Position numbers and translations under genes: made by a program
Notes under the pieces: model-generated
The model's input: the letters and a program-made list of their open reading frames with translations, nothing else
What the model was told of the DNA's origin: nothing
Databases searched by the model: none
In this document: positions 1-5,365 of the stretch, in pieces
Position numbering within the stretch: position 1 is the stretch's first letter
How the letters are laid out: every line of letters starts with the position of its first letter
NCBI GenBank assembly: GCA_031556255.1
Contig: JAVBTI010000141.1
Coordinates: 1 to 5,523, forward strand
Direction of reading: 5' to 3'
Length of the DNA: 5,523 bases
DNA from: JAIRQX01 sp031556255
Lineage (GTDB): Bacteria; Chrysiogenota; Deferribacteres; Deferribacterales; JAISNW01

Positions 1-1003
1 TCGAACGGACGATCTCCATTGTGGCGGAGATGCGGTTAAAGGCAGGCTCTGCCGTATTCCTGAACACCAGCGAATTGACTGCAGTGAATTCGATACCGGT
101 GCCGATGCCTATGATAAAGGCGCCTGCTATCAAATACTGCATTGAAAAAGCGCCGTAACCGCATATCAATAACAGATAAGCTGATACTGCGGTGGGATAC
201 CATTTCTGCATTTTATCGGCTATAAGCCCTGTCAGAGGGCGCATAATCATATTGCCGCAGGCAAATGCCGTCAGGTAAAGTCCGCTGTTAACCGGCGATA
301 CCGCGCGGGCAAAAATGATGCCGTACGCAATAAATATGCCGTAGTTCATTGCATGAATGAACCTTAAGGCTGCAAAGGGGAGCAGAGCTTTCTTTTCGAT
401 AAAGGTGCCCAGGCCGCGTTTCATCGGCGCTGTTCCGCTTTCATCCGCCCTTATAAGGCTTGTCAGGAGCGACGCGCAGAGATACAGAAAAGCAATCAGG
501 GTGAAAATAGAGCTATAAGAAAATCTGTCCGACATATTGACCACAAGCGGGGCGCCGAGCATCATCCCGGTGACGCTTGTAACCCCGATTACACCCATTG
601 CTCTGCCCATATGTTTTTTGTCTGAAAGGCTGGCGGTGACCGGCTTGTAGATGGTGTTTACCATTCCCCCGCAGAAGCCGTGGGCAAGACGTACCAGCAG
701 CAGGGCATATATTATGGAGGCGGCTCCGTAGATATAGGCAAGAACAGCTATTAAAAGCAGTGACAGGGTATATATTTTAAGCCTGCCGAATTTATCCGCC
801 ATCGCCCCGGTAAAGAATTTCGCCACTATCTCGCCGAAAGAAAAGATCGCCAGGAAGTAGCCGGAAAAGTGCCTGTCAAAATTCAGATGTTCCGTTATGA
901 ACAGCGGCAATAAAATCTTTACAGTATTTTCGGCAAAGAAAAAAAGCGCAAGCGCGGCAAAATTAGTCAAAAAATAGATATTATTTAAATTGTTCCGCTT
1001 CAT
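1..1003 (-). CDS. MFS transporter (DHA1-like), C-terminus beyond window
   Basis: Integral inner-membrane transporter of the major facilitator superfamily. I translated 334 codons from ATG at 1003 down to the left edge, with no stop. The protein is a run of hydrophobic helices, with about 11 of the usual 12 visible. The MFS motif A loop G-x-x-x-D-K-x-G-R lies at residues 66-74 between TM2 and TM3, an Arg of the motif B type is at residue 105 (VRLAHG), and a second motif A copy is at 259-268 (GLIADKMQKW), as expected from the duplicated fold. A TAG lies two codons upstream, so ATG 1003 is the earliest start. It has no clear Shine-Dalgarno and overlaps the 3' end of the regulator gene by 23 nt, which suggests translational coupling within one operon. 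The substrate cannot be read from the sequence. Context suggests the substrate or product of the divergent reductase. Confidence 0.93.
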   Translation of the reverse strand, partial: MKRNNLNNIYFLTNFAALALFFFAENTVKILLPLFITEHLNFDRHFSGYFLAIFSFGEIVAKFFTGAMADKFGRLKIYTLSLLLIAVLAYIYGAASIIYALLLVRLAHGFCGGMVNTIYKPVTASLSDKKHMGRAMGVIGVTSVTGMMLGAPLVVNMSDRFSYSSIFTLIAFLYLCASLLTSLIRADESGTAPMKRGLGTFIEKKALLPFAALRFIHAMNYGIFIAYGIIFARAVSPVNSGLYLTAFACGNMIMRPLTGLIADKMQKWYPTAVSAYLLLICGYGAFSMQYLIAGAFIIGIGTGIEFTAVNSLVFRNTAEPAFNRISATMEIVRS

Positions 1004-2387
1004 GCGCTATGATCTGAATCGACTTTTCGACCTGCTCCATATTTACATTGGTATAACAAAACTGCAAATGTCTGATATCATCGTCCATGTACATCAGGCT
1101 TGAGACAATGCGCGACCGGAACTCAGTATTATTTGCAATACGTCTGCATAATTGATGTGTGTTCACATTCTTGAATTTAAGCCAAAAATAAAACCCCGCG
1201 GCGGGCTTAACCCATTCGGCCAGGTTATTAAGATAGCGGAGGAGGAGGGCGTCGGTCAGCTTTTTTCTACATGCCAGTTCGGCGCGGATCTGCACGAAAA
1301 AATCGTCCAGCCTGCCGGATAAAAGCAACTCCTCGGCCAACAGTTGATTTATACTGGACGTAAAGCGGCACTGCTGCAGTTTTATATCATTTAAGCGGGA
1401 TATAAGAAAATCCGATGCAACAATACATGCAACCTGTATGTTAGGAAAAAACATTGCAAGGCTGCCGTCGACATATAATACTTTATCCGGCATCAGCTCC
1501 TTAAAGGTGGGGCAGTCTGCTGCTCCCTCCCACAGTTCGTGGCGCTGATCATTTTCAATTACGGGCATTTTGCTGTTCCCGATTATCTGAACCAGCTCCT
1601 GACGCCGCCGCAGTGATGTGCATACTCCGTTAGGTTCAATAGCGGAGGGTTCAAGATAAAGAATGGAATCGTTAAAAAGTTTGGAGTGTTTGAGCAGTTC
1701 CTGCGGGAGCATCCCTTCATCGTCCATGGGTACTTCTATTATATTAATACCGGTATTTTTGAATACGGTGACACCGATATAAACCGTCGGGGTCGCCATA
1801 ATCAGATTCAGCCTGCGGGAGCAAAGCCCCTGCGCAAGTATTGACATAGCCGATTCCACACCGGAGGTGATCAGCAATTCATTGCAGTCAGCATTTACCC
1901 CTCTTTTACTCAGGTATGAAAGGTATGCACTCTTTAGGCTGGGCAGCCCGTCGGTATATAGCAGCTCGTAATTATCCGGCTCAAAAAGCCGCCCTGCGGC
2001 TTTTTCCAGCGCGGGGCGCACCAGTTTGCCGACACCGAACTCCAGCGCGACGCCGGGCATGATCCTTGGCCACAAGCGGTGTGCATTCAGTTTTTTCCTT
2101 GTCAGCCATCCTTTGCTCGGCAGCGCGCTCCGCTCCACCAAAGCCTGCCAATCGGGGGCGGAGTCGTTATTTTTAATTATTATCGGCTTTTTACCGCCGG
2201 ACGATGTTAAAAAACCATATGAATATAATATCTCCACGGCCTGAGATATGGTAAAACGGCTTATTTTATATTCTTTTGCCAACACCCGCTGTGACGGCAG
2301 GGGCGTCCCTTCATAGTAAAATCCGCTTAATATTTTTTTCTGTATGTCATCAGCTATTCTGATGTAATTCGCGATATTTTTATGCAT
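981..2387 (-). CDS. MocR-type GntR regulator with degenerate PLP site
   Basis: Cytoplasmic transcription regulator of 468 aa, the usual MocR/PdxR/GabR length. Residues about 5-72 form a GntR winged helix (I-x-x-x-I-L-S-G, LPSQRVLA, ISRFTISQAVEIL). After a linker, residues about 105-465 show the class I aminotransferase fold: the small-residue loop ITSGVESAMSIL (173-184), the PSAIEPNG loop (247-254), and VIENDQRHEL (276-285). MocR proteins normally bind PLP by a Lys in an S-K-T-x-x-P-G-x-R motif. Here that stretch is GSLAMFFPNIQ (308-318), so the Lys position is Ala311 and the phosphate-contacting Arg is Gln318. The ED-D-Y motif is E-N-D-Q (278-281). The fold therefore looks intact while the PLP-site residues are gone. 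The start is the only ATG after an upstream in-frame TAA, and it has no Shine-Dalgarno. It probably controls the divergent reductase operon and itself through the TGGCATG repeats at 2408-2487. Confidence 0.93.
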   Translation of the reverse strand: MHKNIANYIRIADDIQKKILSGFYYEGTPLPSQRVLAKEYKISRFTISQAVEILYSYGFLTSSGGKKPIIIKNNDSAPDWQALVERSALPSKGWLTRKKLNAHRLWPRIMPGVALEFGVGKLVRPALEKAAGRLFEPDNYELLYTDGLPSLKSAYLSYLSKRGVNADCNELLITSGVESAMSILAQGLCSRRLNLIMATPTVYIGVTVFKNTGINIIEVPMDDEGMLPQELLKHSKLFNDSILYLEPSAIEPNGVCTSLRRRQELVQIIGNSKMPVIENDQRHELWEGAADCPTFKELMPDKVLYVDGSLAMFFPNIQVACIVASDFLISRLNDIKLQQCRFTSSINQLLAEELLLSGRLDDFFVQIRAELACRKKLTDALLLRYLNNLAEWVKPAAGFYFWLKFKNVNTHQLCRRIANNTEFRSRIVSSLMYMDDDIRHLQFCYTNVNMEQVEKSIQIIAHEAEQFK

Positions 2388-2393
2388 GCTTGA

Positions 2394-2402
2394 ATATTAA
2401 CA
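2394..2402 (-). promoter_or_regulatory. Extended -10 element of the regulator promoter
   Basis: On the minus strand this reads TGTTAATAT, an extended -10 (TGn then TAATAT). The -35 region (TTTCTT, 17 nt upstream) is weak. The hexamer ends 6 nt before the regulator ATG, so transcription would begin at or next to the start codon. That fits the absence of a Shine-Dalgarno and suggests a leaderless message. The call rests on consensus matching alone. Confidence 0.45.
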
Positions 2403-2407
2403 TAAAA

Positions 2408-2487
2408 TGGCATGCAAAGAAAATCGTTTTTGGCATGTCCTGAAATAATTTTTTACTATAAGGGTAACCTACGCCATGACATGCCAA
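2408..2487. promoter_or_regulatory. Operator array: three TGGCATG repeats
   Basis: TGGCATG occurs at 2408-2414 and 2431-2437 as direct repeats 23 bp apart, and as CATGCCA at 2480-2486. The second and third copies extend to a perfect 10-bp inverted pair, TTGGCATGTC (2430-2439) and GACATGCCAA (2478-2487). Known MocR regulators such as GabR bind paired direct repeats between divergent genes, so these are the natural binding sites for the neighbouring regulator. The first copy falls in the regulator promoter spacer. The second overlaps the -35 box of the reductase promoter, which would suit repression or switching. Confidence 0.6.
2430..2459 (+). promoter_or_regulatory. Candidate sigma-70 promoter of the reductase operon
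   Basis: TTGGCA (2430-2435) and TACTAT (2454-2459) are separated by 18 nt, a fair match to the -35/-10 consensus. An alternative -10, TATAAG at 2457-2462, matches better, but its spacing to this -35 is too long (21 nt). The -35 box lies inside the operator repeat, so promoter use is probably under control of the divergent regulator. The untranslated leader would be about 60 nt. Confidence 0.45.
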
Positions 2488-2515
2488 TTAATTGATTAAC
2501 CAGCGTAACAATATT

Positions 2516-2522
2516 GAGGAGG
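2516..2522 (+). promoter_or_regulatory. Strong Shine-Dalgarno of the reductase gene
   Basis: GAGGAGG ends 4 nt before ATG 2527. It fixes that start, which is also the one that places the twin-arginine motif at residues 10-11. The divergent regulator and its downstream transporter, by contrast, have no visible Shine-Dalgarno. Confidence 0.8.
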
Positions 2523-2526
2523 AATT

Positions 2527-4296
2527 ATGGACAGAAAGAAGACTGATTTATCAAGGCGAAATTTCTTGAAAAATGCCGGTTTGGCCGGCGCTGTGACCGG
2601 CGCGGCCGCCGTTCTGGGCAACATACCCAGTAACAAGGCGGAAGCGGCGGCTAACGTGAGATACGTCTCAGTGTATGAGTCCGTCATGAAAGAAAGCGGC
2701 CGTATGTACAGCCGTGCGGCAAAATGTGAAGGGCCGGCCGGCCCCATAGCTTTTGAGGACCGGGAAATATCCAGCGGTGAAATCATTGAAACGGTAAACT
2801 GTGACGTGGTTGTTGTAGGCGCAGGCATAACCGGCATGATCGCCTCGCTGAAAGCGGCCTCTATGGGCAAAAGTGTACTTGTGATTGAGAAGATGAACGC
2901 CGGCCGCGGCATTTTTGAGTGCTACGGCGCAGTCAATTCCAAGATTTTGAAGGATGAGGGTTATGGGATGACCGGCGCACAGCAGGCTGAGTTGATACGG
3001 GAAATTTACACTGCCGCACATTGGCGTCTCCGCCGCGGCCCGGTGCACACCTTTATCAAGCGCTCCGGTGAAGCGGCCGACTTTATGGAAGATATGTTCA
3101 AAAAGGGGGCCGGAGGTATATACTCCTCTCCGTCGCGCGGTCAGTCAAACTCATCAACGTATGAGTGCAACTTTGTTGTTCCCGCGACTCTGGTGGGCGG
3201 GCTCACCAAGGCACCCACCGGGCTTCCCGCGGCATATGTGGTAAGGGAACTGGCTACCGTCGGCAGGCAGGAGTTCCCGAGCAACTACTCCATCAGATTC
3301 AATACTCCCGCCGTCCAGCTTATCAGAGATGGCGGGGGGCCCGTCACGGGGGTAATAGCCAGGGACGGCCGGGGTTATATCCGGATCAATGCGGCAAAAG
3401 GCGTTATCCTGGCAACCGGCGGCTACGACGCCAACCCTGAAATGATGGAAGCATACTGCCGGTCGGAAGATTATGCAAACTTTACCTGGTGGAACGGCTG
3501 TTTCGGGACAACAGGCGACGGCCACATGATGGGTATGCGGGTAGGCGCGATAATGGACTCCGTGCCCCATGCGGTCATGAGCTTTAACGGCGGAGGCCCG
3601 TGGAAGTATATCAGACGCGACGTCAACGTGAGCGGTGGATTCCGTGTGAACAGCCACGGCAAACGGTTTATGGATGAGGGTCTTTCACTGGCAAAAACCA
3701 CGTTTATGATCAATGCCACCTCTGCCCAGGAAAACTATGGGAAAAACGTCTGGCAGATCGGCAACGCGGCTACCGGCACGGCTGAAGCCATTGAAGAGTT
3801 CAAAAGCGCCGGCGCATTCAGGGGACCTTATAATTCACTGGAAGAACTTGCCGCCGCATGCGGCATCAACGCCGCAAATCTGCGCCAAACCGCTGAAGAC
3901 TTCAACTCTTACTGCGACACCGGCGTGGATCTGGAATTCGGCAGAGGCCAGGACTTTGAATTCGGCAATGGCCTTTCAGGCCCTCTTAACGACGGCATAG
4001 GCCCTAAATTCAGCAATCCGTTGACTACTGCAAACAAGCTGAATCTGAGCGGACCGTTTTACGCTTTCAGGCCCCGTGCGGGGTATGTGCTTTCCACGGT
4101 GAGCGGCCTGCAGATTGATGAAAACTGTAATGTTCTGGACACCAATGACGAGCCGATTCCGGGATTATATGCCGGCGGAAACGCTTCCGGATGCTTCTTC
4201 CACGGGAACTATCCGCGTCACGTATCCGGATCGTCAGTGGGGCGCGGAATCACGTTTGGCTACGTCGCCGCCGAACACGCATGCAAGAGATCATAG
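2527..4296 (+). CDS. Tat-exported FAD-dependent reductase (flavocytochrome c / KstD / Cgr2-like)
   Basis: Extracytoplasmic flavoprotein of 589 aa, probably the terminal reductase of an anaerobic respiratory chain. Residues 9-15 (SRRNFLK) form a twin-arginine motif, followed by a hydrophobic stretch and a likely cleavage after A-E-A (38-40). The mature part shows an FAD Rossmann fold: VVVVGAGITG (94-103) with Glu121 ending beta-2, LATGGY (295-300), TTGDGHMMG (328-336), and the C-terminal FAD motif PGLYAGGNASG (545-555), then NYPRHVSGSSVGR (561-573) and TFGY. The layout matches the fumarate reductase/3-ketosteroid dehydrogenase superfamily. However, the fumarate reductase Arg after GKRFMDE is Leu389 in my alignment, and the HHT substrate motif is absent (LSTVSG, 522-527). 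Tyr562 sits where KstD-type enzymes carry an active-site Tyr. The substrate is therefore probably neither fumarate nor known. The start has a strong GAGGAGG at 2516-2522. The cytochrome gene follows after 17 nt. Confidence 0.92.
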   Translation: MDRKKTDLSRRNFLKNAGLAGAVTGAAAVLGNIPSNKAEAAANVRYVSVYESVMKESGRMYSRAAKCEGPAGPIAFEDREISSGEIIETVNCDVVVVGAGITGMIASLKAASMGKSVLVIEKMNAGRGIFECYGAVNSKILKDEGYGMTGAQQAELIREIYTAAHWRLRRGPVHTFIKRSGEAADFMEDMFKKGAGGIYSSPSRGQSNSSTYECNFVVPATLVGGLTKAPTGLPAAYVVRELATVGRQEFPSNYSIRFNTPAVQLIRDGGGPVTGVIARDGRGYIRINAAKGVILATGGYDANPEMMEAYCRSEDYANFTWWNGCFGTTGDGHMMGMRVGAIMDSVPHAVMSFNGGGPWKYIRRDVNVSGGFRVNSHGKRFMDEGLSLAKTTFMINATSAQENYGKNVWQIGNAATGTAEAIEEFKSAGAFRGPYNSLEELAAACGINAANLRQTAEDFNSYCDTGVDLEFGRGQDFEFGNGLSGPLNDGIGPKFSNPLTTANKLNLSGPFYAFRPRAGYVLSTVSGLQIDENCNVLDTNDEPIPGLYAGGNASGCFFHGNYPRHVSGSSVGRGITFGYVAAEHACKRS

Positions 4297-4313
4297 GGAT
4301 AGGGAGCATAAAG

Positions 4314-4751
4314 ATGAGTAAAAGATTAATTGCAAAAATATTATTTTTGTTGGCAATTGGGGCCTTGGTTCACACGGGCTGTGCAAAGGATGATTCCACC
4401 GAAGGTTACGGCGGATATTCAATAGAGGGCTACGGATCGGATACCAGCCGCGAGGTCACGACAAGGTATTGCCTGGGATGCCATAACAGTACTTATCAGG
4501 CGTTTGCCGACTCCACCGTGGCTCTGCGAGGCGAGGACAACTGGCTTAACCCGCACCGGTCAGCCCACGGAACAAACATTCCGTGCCGCACCTGCCACGA
4601 AGAAAATACCAACGGAGAAGAGACAAACTGTGCCGATCAGACTGTGAAACGCGCGGTAACCTGTGCTAACTTCTGCCATGCTCAGGATACCCTCACAAAC
4701 CCGTATCCGAACTATAAGTCCTCCGGTCCGCTGTCCGGGGTCGGGTTGTAA
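4314..4751 (+). CDS. Small multihaem cytochrome c, probable lipoprotein
   Basis: Electron carrier of 145 aa that probably feeds the flavoprotein, in the role of the tetrahaem domain of flavocytochrome c3 but as a separate chain. A basic and hydrophobic signal (1-19) leads to TGC with Cys23. This looks like a lipobox, although the -3 residue is His20 rather than Leu, so lipidation is likely but not certain. Two canonical haem motifs are CLGCH (53-57) and CRTCH (91-95). A third, CANFCH (117-122), has three residues between the cysteines. NPHRSAHG (79-86) supplies His81 and His85, the usual distal ligands in this family. The mature chain has only five His and no Met, enough for two bis-His haems but not a third. 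The start at 4314 has AGGGAG at 4301-4306. The gap after the flavoprotein stop is 17 nt, so the two genes are surely cotranscribed. Confidence 0.85.
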   Translation: MSKRLIAKILFLLAIGALVHTGCAKDDSTEGYGGYSIEGYGSDTSREVTTRYCLGCHNSTYQAFADSTVALRGEDNWLNPHRSAHGTNIPCRTCHEENTNGEETNCADQTVKRAVTCANFCHAQDTLTNPYPNYKSSGPLSGVGL

Positions 4752-4758
4752 GCAATTT

Positions 4759-4780
4759 GGATTTTTACAGGTAAAAATCC
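4759..4780. terminator. AT-rich perfect inverted repeat after the cytochrome gene
   Basis: GGATTTTTAC and GTAAAAATCC form a perfect 10-bp inverted repeat with a 2-nt centre, in practice a 9-bp stem with loop CAGG. It begins 8 nt after the cytochrome stop. It may help end the operon transcript, but no U-tract follows and the stem is weak. Confidence 0.35.
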
Positions 4781-4790
4781 TTCCTCAACA

Positions 4791-4822
4791 AACTGTCCGC
4801 CCGTCCCAACGGGCGGACAGTT
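4791..4822. terminator. GC-rich 13-bp perfect hairpin, possible bidirectional terminator
   Basis: AACTGTCCGCCCG and CGGGCGGACAGTT pair perfectly over 13 bp around the loop TCCCAA. It sits between two converging genes, the cytochrome on the plus strand and the broken receiver gene on the minus strand, where a shared terminator is expected. On the plus strand the stem is followed by TTACGAG; on the minus strand by TTGTTGAGG. Neither is a good U-tract. Its right arm contains the stop codon of the receiver remnant, so it may mark the point where that gene was cut. Confidence 0.45.
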
Positions 4823-5039
4823 ACGAGCACAGACGGCGGCAGAGCGCCAGTCCGTCTTCTCCAGGCATCATCACATCCAAGACACTCAGGTCATACACCT
4901 TCTCCCGCAGTGCCTCCATCACGGCTGTGCCGTCAGCCGCTGCCGCCGCACTGAACCCATGTTAGCCGGGTCTTTCCACCGAAAGTTCACATATTTCCGC
5001 GTCGTCGTCTATAATAAATATGTGCGGTGCCCCAGCCAT
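4821..5039 (-). pseudogene. Broken response-regulator receiver domain
   Basis: Translating from ATG 5039 gives an unmistakable CheY-like receiver start: HIFIIDDDAEICEL (codons 6-19) with the acidic cluster at 11-13, and VYDLSVLDVMMPGEDGLALCRRL (48-70) with the phosphoacceptor Asp at codon 55, its normal place. A TAA at codon 26 (4962-4964) interrupts the frame, which stays open and in register on both sides, so this is a nonsense mutation rather than a frameshift. The frame stops again at codon 73 (4821-4823), about 45 residues short of a full receiver, with no output domain. What follows in frame does not resemble a receiver. A strong AGGAGG (5046-5051) precedes the ATG. It is probably a remnant of an OmpR-like two-component gene. 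Short N-terminal peptides may still be translated. Confidence 0.8.
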
Positions 5040-5045
5040 AGAGAC

Positions 5046-5051
5046 CTCCTG
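5046..5051 (-). promoter_or_regulatory. Shine-Dalgarno of the broken receiver gene
   Basis: The minus strand reads AGGAGG, 6 nt before ATG 5039. It is flanked by a 5-bp inverted repeat (GAGAC 5041-5045 and GTCTC 5053-5057) that could fold it into a small hairpin. The survival of this site shows that only the coding part of the gene has decayed. Confidence 0.6.
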
Positions 5052-5065
5052 TGTCTCAATTACAT

Positions 5066-5104
5066 ACCGCAGCTTAAGCCCGCGGTAAAGTAACATAGTG
5101 TTAC
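5066..5104. repeat. Two adjacent palindromes upstream of the receiver remnant
   Basis: The first is nested: ACCGC (5066-5070) pairs with GCGGT (5082-5086) around the perfect palindrome GCTTAAGC (5072-5079). The second, GTAACA-TAG-TGTTAC (5090-5104), has perfect 6-bp arms. Both lie 5' of the receiver remnant on the minus strand, so they may be old operators for it. They could equally be arm-type or accessory sites near the tRNA fragment. There is no direct evidence for either role. Confidence 0.4.
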
Positions 5105-5147
5105 AAAGTGTGGAAACAACGCAACATCACAAAAGGCTGTTTGCCCT

Positions 5148-5201
5148 GATTTAAAATCCCCCGGGAGCAATCCTTTACCGGTTCGATTCCGGTCACGGAC
5201 A
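5148..5201 (+). tRNA. 3' fragment of tRNA-Leu(UAA), non-functional; probable att site
   Basis: This 54-bp stretch is the 3' part of a leucine tRNA. It contains the last two bases of the 5' anticodon strand (GA), the loop TTTAAAA with anticodon TAA (5150-5156), the 3' anticodon strand TCCCC, a class II variable arm (GGGA, loop GCAA, TCCT), a T-arm ACCGG-TTCGATT-CCGGT (5177-5193), the acceptor strand CACGGAC (5194-5200) and discriminator A (5201). CCA is not encoded. No 5' half (expected to begin GTCCGTG) exists upstream, and the preceding CCT cannot pair, so it cannot be a working tRNA. Such fragments are the att repeat left where an integrase recombined within a tRNA gene. The orientation places the inserted element to the left. 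Confidence 0.8.
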
Positions 5202-5224
5202 TTTTATTGATATCATACAAAAAA

Positions 5225-5365
5225 TTAGTTGTGAATCACTGCCCGTCGCTGCCGGCAACAGTATTTTTCTCCGTATCCGTTAATACACCCGCAATTGATC
5301 GCCGCCGGCAATTTTTCCCGCTCCGCCGCAATCGTTTCCGGGCTTAAAGGGGCGTCAGTAAACAC
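5225..5365 (-). CDS. Possible 46-aa cysteine-rich ORF, uncertain
   Basis: A minus-strand frame runs from GTG 5365 to TAA 5225-5227. The peptide contains LSPETIAAEREKLPAAINCG (7-26) and four cysteines as CGC and CC (25-27, 36-37). The frame coincides closely with a GC-rich block between AT-rich flanks, and its codons look ordinary. Against it are a GTG start, no Shine-Dalgarno, and no family that I recognise. It may be a small gene, or the surviving end of a gene cut by the insertion at the neighbouring tRNA fragment. Confidence 0.25.
   Translation of the reverse strand: MFTDAPLSPETIAAEREKLPAAINCGCINGYGEKYCCRQRRAVIHN

Noticed and set aside
2731..2744. Perfect 14-bp palindrome GGGCCGGCCGGCCC
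   Set aside because: It encodes the Gly-Pro-Ala-Gly-Pro linker of the reductase in frame; no regulatory role is needed.
2496..2912. Long open frame on the minus strand opposite the reductase N-terminus
   Set aside because: It mirrors the reductase coding frame, lacks recognisable motifs and overlaps the strong Shine-Dalgarno and start of the real gene.
3154..3719. Overlapping minus-strand open frames inside the reductase gene
   Set aside because: They are by-products of the reductase codon pattern, which carries clear FAD motifs across the same bases.
4191..4313. Upstream extension of the cytochrome frame to an ATG at 4191
   Set aside because: It would overlap the reductase and bury the signal peptide; the AGGGAG site and signal sequence both support ATG 4314.
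4663..4965. Plus-strand open frame over the end of the cytochrome and the receiver remnant
   Set aside because: It crosses two hairpins and is antisense to a receiver domain with every hallmark residue in place.
5101..5201. A complete tRNA gene ending at 5201
   Set aside because: No D-arm or 5' acceptor strand complementary to CACGGAC is present upstream, and the 5' anticodon strand fails to pair beyond two bases.
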